From Methylobacterium platani (lineage in GTDB: Bacteria > Pseudomonadota > Alphaproteobacteria > Rhizobiales > Beijerinckiaceae): a stretch of DNA of 64,000 nucleotides. A program made the translations under genes and the position numbers. Positions 51,301 through 60,365 of this stretch are shown piece by piece; within the stretch, counting starts at the first letter, position 1; each line of letters opens with the position of its first letter. The stretch is taken from assembly GCF_001653715.1 (NCBI RefSeq), contig NZ_LWHQ01000019.1, forward strand, positions 20,588-84,587, in the 5' to 3' direction. The notes below the pieces were generated by a model. It saw only the letters and a program-made list of their open reading frames with translations, was not told where the DNA came from and searched no databases.

Positions 51301-52706
51301 GGCAGGTGGCAGGCGTGGGCGGCGCCGGCGTAGATCACGGTCTCGAGCTGGCATTCCGAGAGCAGGCCGGCCGAGACGACCGGTGCGGGGAGGCGCGGGG
51401 CGTAGCCCGGTCGGGGCAGGCGCACCGAGGCCATGGCGGTCGACTGGACCAGCGGGGTCGGATGGGCGTGAGCGCCCTCGATCCGCAGGGTCTCCAGGGC
51501 GTAGGCTTCGTAGAGGGCCGCCTCGGCGGCGAGCGTCGCGGGCAGCTCCTCGATCACCGTGTAGGCGATCTCCGAAGCGGTGACGTCGGTGGCAGCCGCC
51601 GCGGCGACCTGGGGCGAGGGGAGGGAGCGCGGGGCCGGCCCCGGCTTGCGGGAAAGCCCCGGGATCGAAGCCCGGCGGGCCGGTGCGGCGGCCGGCTCCA
51701 GGCGGGCCGGGACATCCGCCAGAACAGCGGCCAGCAGTCCGGCCGGATCATCCATCAGGCCGAGCGGAGCAACGTGCGTACCCGTCTCGCCGGCGGGCAG
51801 GCGGTCGAACACGCTGAGGCGCACATCGACGCTGGTGCCGTGCTTGGCATAGGCGCGGCCCGACAGCCCGGCCGAGAACACCAGCCGCCCGCCGCGCTCG
51901 CCAAGCGCCGCGAAGGCCTTGGCCGCGCCCGAGCGGTCGGGCCGGAAGCTCTCGCCGGTGATGGCGACCAGGCGCCCGCCGCGGGGGAGCCGCGAGAGGG
52001 CCGAGCGCAGGTGATCGCCGGTCGCGTCGCGATACCGGCCCTCGACCTGAGCCGCCACCGAGAAGGGCGGGTTCATCAGCACCACGCTCGGCGCCACGTC
52101 CTCGGCCAGGCGGTCGTGGATCTGCGCCGCGTCGAGCTGCGTGACCGAACCGGCCGGGTAGAGCGCCGCGAGCAGGCCGGCCCGGGTCGCGGCGAGCTCG
52201 TTGAGGTTGAGGCGAGCGCCGGCAAGCTCGGCGTGGATCGCGAGCAGGCCCGTTCCGGCCGACGGCTCCAGCAGCACCTCGCCCGGCCGCAAGCCGCAGG
52301 CGAGGGCCGCGACGTAGCCAAGCGGCAGGGGGGTCGAGAACTGCTGGAGGCTCTCGCTCTCCTCGCTGCGCCGGGTGTGGGTCGGCAGCATCCCGGCGAT
52401 CCGGGCGAGCATCGCGAGCCGGCCGGCCGGTGTCGCGGCCTTGGCGCGGATCGCCGGCCAGAACCGGCGCAGGAACACGATCTGGGCGACCTCGGTCGCC
52501 TCGTAGGCGTCCTTCCACAGCCACAGGCCCGAGACGTCGCTGCCGCCGCAGGCGGCCTCCATCGCCGTCCGCAGGCTGGCGGTCTCGATCGCCCGGCCCT
52601 GCGCCAGCGCGTCAGCGAGGCGGGTACCGGCCTCGACGATGGCGGCCGGGCTCGGGGTGAGGGCGGTGCTCGCCTGGAAGTCCCTGGCGCTGATCGAGAA
52701 GTTCAT
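48351..52706 (-). CDS. Giant methyltransferase/strawberry-notch helicase fusion
   Basis: A 1451-aa protein. An N-terminal DNA adenine methyltransferase-like domain has the SAM motif LLEPSAGTGLLAIHAE (~145) and catalytic NPPF (~212). A superfamily 2 helicase of the strawberry-notch group follows: GDGTGAGKGRQ (Walker A-like, ~500), ALDEAHAL (~608), VIYVSATGA and a C-terminal helicase lobe with ILVFSDAGGTGRSYHAD and GLGRTNRTNQAQPP. Such fusions are common on alphaproteobacterial plasmids and phages; anti-restriction or plasmid maintenance is the usual guess. It forms a probable operon with the Toprim gene. Confidence 0.85.
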   Translation of the reverse strand: MNFSISARDFQASTALTPSPAAIVEAGTRLADALAQGRAIETASLRTAMEAACGGSDVSGLWLWKDAYEATEVAQIVFLRRFWPAIRAKAATPAGRLAMLARIAGMLPTHTRRSEESESLQQFSTPLPLGYVAALACGLRPGEVLLEPSAGTGLLAIHAELAGARLNLNELAATRAGLLAALYPAGSVTQLDAAQIHDRLAEDVAPSVVLMNPPFSVAAQVEGRYRDATGDHLRSALSRLPRGGRLVAITGESFRPDRSGAAKAFAALGERGGRLVFSAGLSGRAYAKHGTSVDVRLSVFDRLPAGETGTHVAPLGLMDDPAGLLAAVLADVPARLEPAAAPARRASIPGLSRKPGPAPRSLPSPQVAAAAATDVTASEIAYTVIEELPATLAAEAALYEAYALETLRIEGAHAHPTPLVQSTAMASVRLPRPGYAPRLPAPVVSAGLLSECQLETVIYAGAAHACHLPGHWTVDETGTLLSAAAKDAEGAVRFRQGFFLGDGTGAGKGRQVAGVILDNWMHGRRKALWISKNEALLEDAQRDWRHLGQEPLQIVPLWRYAPGKPVTLSEGILFTTFATLRGAGRNGSGSRLDQILAWLGPNFDGVIALDEAHALANAAAGSGDRGVVEASQQGRAGLALQYRLPDARVIYVSATGAVTVEKLAYAHRLGLWGGGAFPFPTRSDFITAMDQGGLAAMEVLARDLKALGLYTARSLSYAGVEVEMLEHALTPEQTAIYDDYADAFQVIHTNLDAALKASGVTGTSGTLNRAAKSAARSAFESSKQRFFNHLLTAMKCPSLIAAIEAGIEAGYAAVVQIVSTGEALMERRLAEIPSEEWGDLHVDVTPREYVIDYLKHAFPTQLYEPFSDADGNIESRPVIDADGQPVLCREAVETRDALIEHLCGLAPVQSALDQILHHFGTEVVAEVTGRSRRIVRQAGKDGIDRLVLQNRPGSANLSETQAFQDDEKRILVFSDAGGTGRSYHADRGAKNQRLRVHYLLEAGWKADAAVQGLGRTNRTNQAQPPRFRPVTTSVKGEKRFLSTIARRLDTLGAITRGQRQTGGQGLFRPEDNLEGPYAATALRQLYWAIVRGEIEGCPLKVFEAMTGLALTSEAGHVLDELPPIGRFLNRVLALRIAVQNILFEAFEERLAQVIEGAISAGVYDVGVEVLTAESFTVTDREVAYTHPASGAHTHLLTISERRRLRPLDLAAALDMIADGYRPVVNAKSGRPALMGKAASETREDGSVVARVRLVRPLQRQLLDRDQYARSSFEEVSAEAFAAAWSAELASLPEFDERTLYVVTGLLLPIWDRLPGIDMRVFRLVTDAGERIVGRVVDPQDLHVTREKLNLGAGTAMAPADAYAAVLGGRASLQLTGGLQVKRVRVMSEHRIELIGVSENARAALKTIGLFSEVISFRTRLFIPVGENGAAILAAVIDRYALLRCVAAHAHA

Positions 52707-52905
52707 GGACGCGGCTCCTGTCAGATCATGCCGGACCGCGTGGCTCTCTCTCGTCCTCGCGTCGGCTTAATCCCCGACTGGGCTCCTCTTCCTCTCAGCT
52801 CGCGGGACTTTAATCCCGCAGTGCAGTATCGGGGACACACCGAGCGCGCTTCCGCACAGTCACTTCCTTGCGGAATGGTTAAGACCATTGACCGATGGCC
52901 GAGTC
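52707..52905. promoter_or_regulatory. Divergent control region between helicase and MucR-like genes
   Basis: About 200 bp with an inverted repeat GCGGGA-N6-TCCCGC (52802-52819), placed so that it could serve both divergent genes. No clear -35/-10 pair was seen. The MucR-like protein next door is a candidate binder. Confidence 0.35.
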
Positions 52906-53583
52906 ATGCGCTTGCATGAAACAATCAGACACAGCGGAGGGATTCGTCGGTTGAACCGGCCGCAATCGAATGGAGACGCCGAGATCGTGCGGTGCACGGC
53001 TCGGATCGTGATGGGATACGTCGCCGGCAACAGATTGCCGGCCGATGATCTCGCCGCGCTCATCACGACAGTGTCGAAGGCGCTCAGGTCCCCGCGCGAT
53101 GTCGAGGTCGCCCCGGCAGCGTCCGTGATCGCGCCGGCCTTACCCGAGGTGTCCTACGTCGCATCGGACTATCCCCGTCCGCAGGTCCCGGCGCGCCTCC
53201 TCTCGTATAAGGAGATCGCGGACTCGGTCCAGGAAACGTACCTCGTCTGCTTCGAGGACGGCGAGCACTACCGGATGCTGGCTCGGCATCTTCGGCTGTT
53301 CGGCCTGACGCCCGACGCCTACCGCGAGAAGTGGGGCCTGCCCGACGACTACCCGATGATGCCGGCGGCCGACCTCAAGCATCGCGCCGAGCTCGCCCGG
53401 CAGAGGCAGCTCGGGAAGTACGACCGCAGCACGGCCAAGCCGCGAAGGAAATCGGTCGTCACCGCCAAGACGCAGACGCGGGGCGCTGAGGACCCACCTA
53501 AACCGAAGCCCTACAGCGTGGATCTCACCCGAGGCGGATGGCGCCGGCAGGGCGACGTGGGACAGGGTGCGAGCCTGGGCTGA
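52906..53583 (+). CDS. MucR/Ros-family zinc-finger regulator
   Basis: A 225-aa protein; ATG 52906 chosen, TTG 52888 also possible. It has the MucR core: ARIVMGYVAGNRLPADDLAALITTV, then the finger region TYLVCFEDGEHYRMLARHLRLFGLTPDAYREKWGLPDDYPM. The single cysteine with two later histidines is normal for MucR. The N-terminal extension and the basic C-terminal 50 residues are longer than in the ~140-aa chromosomal MucR. It probably controls plasmid or chromosomal promoters as an H-NS-like silencer. Confidence 0.85.
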   Translation: MRLHETIRHSGGIRRLNRPQSNGDAEIVRCTARIVMGYVAGNRLPADDLAALITTVSKALRSPRDVEVAPAASVIAPALPEVSYVASDYPRPQVPARLLSYKEIADSVQETYLVCFEDGEHYRMLARHLRLFGLTPDAYREKWGLPDDYPMMPAADLKHRAELARQRQLGKYDRSTAKPRRKSVVTAKTQTRGAEDPPKPKPYSVDLTRGGWRRQGDVGQGASLG

Positions 53584-53804
53584 CGCCCGGCCCCTTGCGG
53601 ATCTTGGTCGCGATCAGGCCGCCGCCTTCACAACACTGATGCGTTGTGGCGACCGCGGTCGAGGGGGCGGGGTCACGCGAGCCTTCAGGCGAGCGGGAAC
53701 GGCCTGCCCGTTGACCCCGACCCCGCCGCGGTCATGCAGGACGCTCGTAGCGACCGGGGATCGGGACGGGTCCGAGCGCAAGGTCCGCACCCGTCCATGG
53801 CCGC

Positions 53805-56054
53805 TCACTCGGCGGCGATGGCATACCCCGTGTCGCCGTCGGCCAGGCCGTCCTCGCCGTCGAGGAAGGGCGGAAGCGGCTCGGACCCGGCCTCCTCCTC
53901 AGCGTCGCCGAGAAACGCCGGCAGCGCGGCATCCTCGGGGGCCTCCTCGGTCGCCGACGCCTCATCGGATTCAGCCGTCTCGACCGGGGCCGTCGCTCCT
54001 TCGACGCCGAAGCCAGGCGTGCGCAGCAGCTCGGGCAGCCAGCCGCTGTCGGCCATCAGGCGCTCGGCCTCGCGCGCCATATCGGCCTTCTTCAGGTGGT
54101 CGAGGAGCTGGGCCTTGTCCTCCCCCTTGGCCTCGCGCACCGCCGCCAGGATCTTGCCCTTCGTGACGCGCGAGAAGTAGTTCGTCGCTGTCGGCCGCCA
54201 GTCGCGGGTCATGTCGAGCCCGACGAGTTGGGCGAGCTGGTCGGCATGCGGCATCACCTCGGCGGGCCGCCGATCGTAGGCGCTGTGCATCGCGTTGACG
54301 GAGAGGCCAGCGCAGAGCGCGAACAGGTCCGTGCGCTCCTCGGGGCCTAAGTCGACCAGGAAGTCCCAGATCGCCCGGTGGTCGGCCGGCAGGCGCCTCG
54401 CCCACGCCTCACGCTTGGCGTCGATGGCGCTCGCCGGCCGGTAGGCGTCGAGGCCCTGGACGCTATGGTCGGGTCGGGCCGAGGAGGTCGAGACCTCCAG
54501 GCACGACGCGGCCCGGTAGGCCGTGACGATGACGCGGATCACCATGGCGTGCAGGACCGCGATGAAGGCGGCCTGGGGATCGTCGGCCAGCGCTTCGCGC
54601 AGCGCGATGGTGCGGTAGGTGGTCAGCTCGATCCGGTGCTGCTCGGACAGCGGGCGGTCGGCCTCCTCCGGCGCGGGCGCGGGCGCGGGCGTGATACCCC
54701 CGATCGTGATGACCGTGCGCATCACCGCCGGAGCCGGGGCAGCGACACTGCCCAAGGGGGATGCGACCGGCTCGTCGATCGGTGCCGCTCCGGCCGCGGC
54801 CGCGGCGGGGTCCGTACCCGCAGGGGTCTCAGACTCCACCCGGGGCTCGTCCTCGGGCCGGACGTAGCCGCGGCGCACCTTCGGCGTGCCGTCGTAGTCG
54901 AGGGTAACGAACGCACCGCCGATCGCGATGTCGGCAGGGTCGTAGATCTGGGCGCGGGCCTCGAACGCCGCGATGGCCTTCTCGAGCTCGGACATCCGTT
55001 GGGCGGCGTCGGCGGGCCACTCCTCGTCGCTGTAGCCGTACTCGTTGTCGAGCCCCTCGCGCTCGGCCAACGCCGCCTCGAAGGCGTCCCGCTCGGCCTC
55101 GCTCAGCTCGGAGCAGGTCGGCAGAACGCGCAGGCCGTGGACGCGGCTCGACATCAGCGACAGCGACACCTCGATCCACTTCCAGCCCTCCGTCGCCACG
55201 GTTGCTCCGAATTCAGCCAGCTTCGCCTTGGCCAGCCGGTCGAGCAGCGCCGCGTCCTCGAACCAGCCGTCGCCGCGGTCCGTGAACAGGTCGCGCAGGA
55301 TCGTGCCGCCGGCGGCCTCGTAGGCGTCCTCGCCAACGAAGATCGCCCGGGGCTCGCCCATGCCCACCGTGCGCTCGGTCAGGGCCTGCCGGATCCCCCA
55401 GTTGCTCAAGGCGCCCCGCTTCTTGAGCGCCTCCCAGACCTGAACCTGGCGGGCATGGTCCTCGCTGACCGAGAACGCCATCAGGCATTCGAGCGTCATC
55501 TGGCCGGCGCCGTAGGCCTCGAGCAGCGCGGGGTTGATCCCGGCGAGCCGCAGGCGCTGGCCCACGATCTTCTCCGAGACGAAGAAGCGGGCGGCGATGT
55601 CGGCGTGCGACATGCCGGTGTCGGCAAGCGCCCTGAACGCCCGGTACTGGTCGAGCGGGTGCAGGGCCTCGCGCATCGCGTTCTCGGCGATCGAGTCCTC
55701 GGTCGCGCTGATCGCGCTGCCGGCCGCGCGCACGATGCACGGCACCTTGACGGTTTTGGCCATGCGCCCGGTCGCCACCAGGTGCTCGAGCGCGCGAAAG
55801 CGGCGCCCGCCGGCAGGCACCTCGAAGCGGCCGGTCTCCTGGCCCGCCTCGTCGAGGACCGGGCGCACGCTCAAGGACTGGAGCAGGCCGCGATGGGCGA
55901 TGTCGGCGGCCAAGTCCTCGATGCTCATGCCGTCGGCGATCCGGCGCACGTTCGCCTGGGACAGGCTGAGCTTGTCGAACGGGATCCCGATCGCCTCAGT
56001 GAGCACGATCTTGGCGGTGGCGGCGATCTTGGCGGCGGCCTTGGTCCTGGTCAT
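53805..56054 (-). CDS. Large ParB/KorB-like nuclease-or-regulator protein
   Basis: A 749-aa protein. The ParB N-terminal domain (residues ~20-130) has LSQANVRRIADGMSIEDLAADIAHRGLLQSLSV, PAGGRRFRALEHL and EDSIAENAMREALHPLDQYRAF. An HTH follows (SHADIAARFFVSEKIVGQRLRLAGI). The remaining 500 residues are specific to big plasmid-borne versions. It is distinct from RepB at 5897 and lacks a ParA partner nearby, so partition is unlikely. A regulatory or anti-silencing role on the incoming plasmid is inferred. The family is common next to strawberry-notch and DUF2493 genes. Confidence 0.8.
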   Translation of the reverse strand: MTRTKAAAKIAATAKIVLTEAIGIPFDKLSLSQANVRRIADGMSIEDLAADIAHRGLLQSLSVRPVLDEAGQETGRFEVPAGGRRFRALEHLVATGRMAKTVKVPCIVRAAGSAISATEDSIAENAMREALHPLDQYRAFRALADTGMSHADIAARFFVSEKIVGQRLRLAGINPALLEAYGAGQMTLECLMAFSVSEDHARQVQVWEALKKRGALSNWGIRQALTERTVGMGEPRAIFVGEDAYEAAGGTILRDLFTDRGDGWFEDAALLDRLAKAKLAEFGATVATEGWKWIEVSLSLMSSRVHGLRVLPTCSELSEAERDAFEAALAEREGLDNEYGYSDEEWPADAAQRMSELEKAIAAFEARAQIYDPADIAIGGAFVTLDYDGTPKVRRGYVRPEDEPRVESETPAGTDPAAAAAGAAPIDEPVASPLGSVAAPAPAVMRTVITIGGITPAPAPAPEEADRPLSEQHRIELTTYRTIALREALADDPQAAFIAVLHAMVIRVIVTAYRAASCLEVSTSSARPDHSVQGLDAYRPASAIDAKREAWARRLPADHRAIWDFLVDLGPEERTDLFALCAGLSVNAMHSAYDRRPAEVMPHADQLAQLVGLDMTRDWRPTATNYFSRVTKGKILAAVREAKGEDKAQLLDHLKKADMAREAERLMADSGWLPELLRTPGFGVEGATAPVETAESDEASATEEAPEDAALPAFLGDAEEEAGSEPLPPFLDGEDGLADGDTGYAIAAE

Positions 56055-56166
56055 GGCTCGGCATCCTCGGCTCGGGCGGTCGGCTCTCTGTCGACCTCGA
56101 AACCCTCACGCAGGCGAAGCCCCCCTCTGACTCCAGAAGGGGGCCGCGGAACCGTTGGTCGCCGGA

Positions 56167-56613
56167 TCAGGCAGCGGCCTGCACGCTGGCGCCCTCGGCC
56201 TCGGTTGGGGCCAGGGTCAGCGGTGGGATGGTGGCGGGGACGGCCTGCTCGAGCCGCGCCAGGATCTCTGGCAGCGTCTCGCCGGCGGCGTGGGCGTTGC
56301 GGAGCGCTGCCAGGGTCATCACCGGCTCGCCGCCGTCGTCGGCCAGCTCGGCGGCCGGGCTCGCCAGCCCCGGGCGCCAATGGCGGACACCGGCGTCGAA
56401 CACGCCGGAGCGTGCGCACCAGGCGCGCAGGTACGACAGCCCGTGCTCCTGGCAGAAAGCGTCGAGGGTCGGCGTCAGCCCGTAATCCTGAAGGTCCTCG
56501 AAGGTCACGCTCGCGCCCTCGGCCAGGGCCTCGCGCACCAGGCGCTCGGTCTCGGCGTAGTCCTGCGGGTTGCGCCGGCGGGAGCCCTTTGTCCCGGACC
56601 GGCGATGCTGCAC
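56167..56613 (-). CDS. Hypothetical plasmid protein
   Basis: A 148-aa protein beginning at a GTG (56613). The middle region (ETERLVREALAEGASVTFEDLQDYGLTPTLDAFCQEHGLSYLRAWCARSGVFD) looks like a folded helical domain with two cysteines; the rest is alanine- and proline-rich. It lies upstream of the ParB-like gene on the same strand, with a hairpin (GCCCCC/GGGGGC, about 56118-56146) between them. No family is recognised. Confidence 0.55.
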   Translation of the reverse strand: MQHRRSGTKGSRRRNPQDYAETERLVREALAEGASVTFEDLQDYGLTPTLDAFCQEHGLSYLRAWCARSGVFDAGVRHWRPGLASPAAELADDGGEPVMTLAALRNAHAAGETLPEILARLEQAVPATIPPLTLAPTEAEGASVQAAA

Positions 56614-56667
56614 GGGGGAAAGGCCCCCCCTCGCGCGCGAGGGAGGGCCGAAGGCTGCCAGGACCGA

Positions 56668-56967
56668 TCAGGAAGTCGGGTCAGGGGCCGGCAGGGCGCG
56701 AGCGGCCGGGCCGGGAAGGAGTGCAGGCGCTGAGGCAGCCGCAGTCGCCTGGATCCGCACCACCACGGCGCCGACCGCCGTGAGATCGTGGAGGTCGACC
56801 AGGACGGTGAGCGCCTTTCCCACGTCGCCAGCGAGGTGAGCCCGTGCCGCGTCGATCGTCGAGGAGTGGTGGCGGCGCACGAGTTCGATGGCGGCGGCCT
56901 CGAGCACCCGGCTGGGATCCAGAAGATCGACATCGAGGGACATCTTGAAGGTGAGAGGATCGGTCAT
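56668..56967 (-). CDS. Small hypothetical protein
   Basis: A 99-aa protein from ATG 56967 (MTDPLTFKMSLDVDLLDPSRVLEAAAIELVRRHHSSTID...). The first 75 residues are a plausible alpha/beta fold; the end is low-complexity in A and P. A near-perfect GC hairpin (arms of about 14 bp, about 56620-56648) lies between it and the next gene on the same strand. Function unknown. Confidence 0.5.
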   Translation of the reverse strand: MTDPLTFKMSLDVDLLDPSRVLEAAAIELVRRHHSSTIDAARAHLAGDVGKALTVLVDLHDLTAVGAVVVRIQATAAASAPALLPGPAARALPAPDPTS

Positions 56968-57199
56968 CGGCGGCGGCCGATTCACGTTGGAGCACAGGGC
57001 TTTCTCTAATCATCCGAGTGGCCCCTTTCCCTGACCCCTCCTCTCCCTCTGGTGGCACGATGCTCGGGCCCGCAGATCGGCGGCCGGCCTCCCTCGTCGC
57101 ATCGAAGCGGCTCAATCGCCACGCCGACTGGATCGACCCGCATCCGGCGCCTATGACATTGCAGATCACGGACCCGGGCCCCGGCGCCCGGGACGTGCC

Positions 57200-57487
57200 G
57201 TGCCCGACCGTCCACGACTTCGGCAAAAGGCCGCCCCTTTGAAGCCCTGTCCGCTTCCACTGGGCCTTGGGACAATTCTACGCCGGCGCGCCCGACGGCA
57301 GGCCAGGGTGCGGGCGCGCGCCAGCATCCTGCACCGCCTTCACGGCGCCGATGCCTACTACCTCGCCCGCGAGCGGGCACGGCGCCCGGATGGGCGCCGG
57401 ATCACGTTCTGGACGAAGATCGCGGTCGAGGTTGCGCGCCTCGAGGGCCGCGAGATCGGCGCGCGCGCCAGCGACCGCTGGCGATAG
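57200..57487 (+). CDS. Small basic hypothetical protein (uncertain)
   Basis: A 95-aa frame from a GTG. Its C-terminal half (ILHRLHGADAYYLARERARRPDGRRITFWTKIAVEVARLEGREIG) looks like a real helical domain rich in arginine, as in many small rhizobial proteins. The N-terminal half is unconvincing, so the true start may be further in. Before it, 56986-57199 holds nothing clear. Confidence 0.4.
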   Translation: MPDRPRLRQKAAPLKPCPLPLGLGTILRRRARRQARVRARASILHRLHGADAYYLARERARRPDGRRITFWTKIAVEVARLEGREIGARASDRWR

Positions 57488-57874
57488 CGCCTGCGCGCCC
57501 CCAAAGGCCTCGATCCGCTATGGTCTAGAGTTAATCACCGTGACCGCACGAAGACCGCCGTGGGTGAAGCGCTGCTCAGGGTGGGTAGCGGCGGTTCAGC
57601 CGGCAAATGCTGAACGACAGGATCGCGCCAGTCGCGGACCTCCAGTCCGTGATGTGCGAATGGCTGCTCGTAGCCCAAGACCGGATTTTCAGGCTTCGCT
57701 GTTTGCGTTACAGCAAAGCCTTCGAGCCCATTCGTGTAGAGGAGGCGTATGGAACCAGACATATCGGACCCGGCATAGGCGCTCGCAGCACGCGCCAGGA
57801 ATATACGGGCAGAACGTTGTGACGCCGTGACCGGGTTTGTGGTATGTGCCAAGGGCACAAACAACCTGTACCCA
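57488..57874. other. Region upstream of the first HWE kinase
   Basis: About 390 bp with lower GC and no supported gene. It should contain the promoter of the kinase-regulator unit. A GGAAC at about 57751 recalls the -35 element of general-stress promoters, but I could not find a matching -10 at the right distance. Confidence 0.35.
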
Positions 57875-60361
57875 ATGGTTTCCAGCTCCGTCCCGCCCCT
57901 CGTTCTCGACCCTCAGCGCCTTGCTGCGCTGGACGGTTTTGACATTCTCGACACCCCGGCCGAGGAGGGGTTTGACGATCTGGTGAACCTCGCGGCGCTG
58001 GCCTGTGGGGTGCCGGTGGCGCTGGTCAGCTTGGTTGACCGCGACCGGCAATGGTTCAAGGCGCGCGTCGGCTTTCCTCCCTGTGAAACCGACCTCAATA
58101 GCTCTGTCTGCAAGTTCGTCCTGGCTGAGCCGGACATCCTGCAGGTCCCCGACCTCTTGGCGGACCCACGCACGGCCGCCAACCCGCTGGTCACCGGCGA
58201 GCCGTTCATCCGCTTCTATGCCGGTGCACCCCTGCGAACCCAGGATGGGATCACGATCGGCTCGCTGTGCGTGATCGACCAGCAGCCGCGCCCTGAAGGG
58301 CTGACCCCGGCTCAGCAGGACGCCCTACGGCGGGCCGCCCGGCAGGTGATGACCCAACTCGACATGCGCCGGGCGATCCAGCAGCGCGATGCCCTGCGTG
58401 TTGACGAAACCGGTGCTTTCCGTGCCCGGGAGGCGTTGCGCGACACTCAGGCCGCCCTGGCGATTGTGGATGGTGATCTACCTGCAGCCCTAAGGCACGT
58501 CGTCACCGGAGCGATGCGGGCAATCCCGGCGGCCGAGGGCGGTGTAGTCGAGCTGCTGGATGGTGCGCAGCTCGTCTATCATACACCGGCTGGGACCCTG
58601 GCGCCCCATGCGGGCCTGCGCCTGTCCCTGACCGACAGCCTGGCAGGCCACTGCGCGACCACGCGCACGCCACAGCGCATGGACGACGCGCTGACCAACC
58701 CGCATGTCCGTCGCGACCTGTGCGACCAGCTCAAGCTCCGTTCAGCGATCGCGGTGCCGGTGCTGCGCGGCGACACCGTGCTTGGCGTCCTTAAGCTGCA
58801 ATCCTCCCAGGTCGCAGCGTTCACCGACGCTGATCTAGCCCTGCTCGGGCTTTTTGCCGGTGCGACCACGGCCAGCCTGGCGGAAAGCGAGGCCCGTGCG
58901 CAAACCCGCAGCCAGGCCATCTATTGGCGCGGGCTGTTTGACCGACTCAGCGAAGGGTTCATGATCGGCGAAGTGGTCCGTGACACCGCTGGCCAGATCA
59001 CGGATTGGCAGTTCGTCGAGGTCAATCCAGCCTGGGGAACGCTGCTCGGTCTCGAGCCGGCGACGGCGATCGGCCGGAGCGTTCGGGACGTCATCCCCGG
59101 CGTTGAGGAGGAATGGATCAGCGAGTTCGCCCAGGTGGTCGAAACCGGTGAAGCCATCACGTTTGTTCGCGAAGTGCAGACACTGCGCCGCTGGTACGAG
59201 GGTCGGGCGTTCAAACTCGACGGCGACCGCTTCGGTACGATCTTTCTGGACGTGACCCAGCGGGTGGGTGCCGAGCTGCGGCGTAACGCGCTGCTGCAGC
59301 TTGGTGACGGCCTGCGTGATCTAACGACCACCGCCGACATGACCCGAGCTGCGGCTGAGATCGTCGGTCGCACTCTGGGCGCCACCCGTGCCGGGTTCGG
59401 CCGCATCATCGGTGATGTCGAAGAGATCGATGTCGAGCCGGACTGGACCGCACCGGGCCAAGTTAGCATCGCCGGGCGGCATCGGTTCGACGCCTACGGT
59501 GACCTCCGGACGCCCTTACGCCAGGGTGAGCCGCTGGCTATCAATGACGTGACAACTGATCCGCGGACGGCGGCCGATCCGGCCGCCCTGCAGGCGATCG
59601 GTGTAGGTGCCCTGGTCAATATGCCGGTGCGTGAGCGCGGGCGCGCCGTCGCGATGTTCATTGTCCACGACGTGCATCCGCGTGTCTGGACGGCCGAGGA
59701 GCTCGGATTTCTGAGGAATGTTGCCGACCGGCTTGAGGCTGGCGTGGCGCGGGTGCGTGCCGAGGAGCTGCAAGGGGTCCTCAACCACGAGCTTGCGCAC
59801 CGCCTGAAAAACACCCTCGCCATCGTGCAATCCATCGCCAGTTCGACCCTGCGCAACGTGACCGAGCGCGAGCCGGTCGAAGCGTTCGAGCGTCGCGTGC
59901 TGGCCCTGTCGCGTGCTCACGACGTGCTGATGCACAAGAGCTGGACCGCCGCCAAGATGCGTCACGTCATGGAAAGCGTCCTGGCGATGCAGGCGGACAT
60001 GGACCGGTTCGCGCTTGACGGCCCGGACCTGGACATCAGCCCGCAGGCCGCCCTGTCGCTGTCGTTGCTGCTGCACGAACTGGCGACCAACGCTCTCAAG
60101 TACGGGGCACTGTCGGCCAGGACCGGCAAGGTGCGCATCGCCTGGCGCACCGAGGAGGGCAAGGCACCCACGCTGGTGCTCGACTGGTCCGAGAGCGGCG
60201 GTCCGGCGGTGACACCACCGAGCAACCGCGGCGGGTTCGGCTCGAAACTGATCCGCATGGGGCTGGTCGGAACGCGCGTGGCCGACCTCCGTTACGATCC
60301 GGTGGGCTTGCAGGCTGAATTCCGCGCCCCGCTTGCCGATGTTCAGGTTCAGGTTCACTAG
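57875..60361 (+). CDS. HWE-family sensor histidine kinase (GAF-GAF-PAS-GAF)
   Basis: An 828-aa soluble kinase; no membrane helix. ATG 57875 is chosen because related proteins begin here (a GTG at 57827 is possible). The first GAF (LDPQRLAALDGFDILDTP..., VALVSLVDRDRQWFKARVG) is of the light/redox-sensor-like type, a second GAF follows (AVPVLRGDTVLGVLKLQS), then PAS (DWQFVEVNPAWGTLLGLEPATAIGRS), then a third GAF (GVGALVNMPVRERGRAVAMF). The HWE kinase core has NHELAHRLKNTLAIVQSIAS and HELATNALKYGALS. No cysteine typical of a bilin site is seen. It pairs with the receiver 4 bp downstream. Confidence 0.88.
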   Translation: MVSSSVPPLVLDPQRLAALDGFDILDTPAEEGFDDLVNLAALACGVPVALVSLVDRDRQWFKARVGFPPCETDLNSSVCKFVLAEPDILQVPDLLADPRTAANPLVTGEPFIRFYAGAPLRTQDGITIGSLCVIDQQPRPEGLTPAQQDALRRAARQVMTQLDMRRAIQQRDALRVDETGAFRAREALRDTQAALAIVDGDLPAALRHVVTGAMRAIPAAEGGVVELLDGAQLVYHTPAGTLAPHAGLRLSLTDSLAGHCATTRTPQRMDDALTNPHVRRDLCDQLKLRSAIAVPVLRGDTVLGVLKLQSSQVAAFTDADLALLGLFAGATTASLAESEARAQTRSQAIYWRGLFDRLSEGFMIGEVVRDTAGQITDWQFVEVNPAWGTLLGLEPATAIGRSVRDVIPGVEEEWISEFAQVVETGEAITFVREVQTLRRWYEGRAFKLDGDRFGTIFLDVTQRVGAELRRNALLQLGDGLRDLTTTADMTRAAAEIVGRTLGATRAGFGRIIGDVEEIDVEPDWTAPGQVSIAGRHRFDAYGDLRTPLRQGEPLAINDVTTDPRTAADPAALQAIGVGALVNMPVRERGRAVAMFIVHDVHPRVWTAEELGFLRNVADRLEAGVARVRAEELQGVLNHELAHRLKNTLAIVQSIASSTLRNVTEREPVEAFERRVLALSRAHDVLMHKSWTAAKMRHVMESVLAMQADMDRFALDGPDLDISPQAALSLSLLLHELATNALKYGALSARTGKVRIAWRTEEGKAPTLVLDWSESGGPAVTPPSNRGGFGSKLIRMGLVGTRVADLRYDPVGLQAEFRAPLADVQVQVH

Positions 60362-60365
60362 GTCA

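Noticed and set aside
48540..52919. 1459-codon plus-strand frame opposite the strawberry-notch gene
   Set aside because: Same GC-driven antisense effect; composition is extreme in R, G, A and L without motifs.
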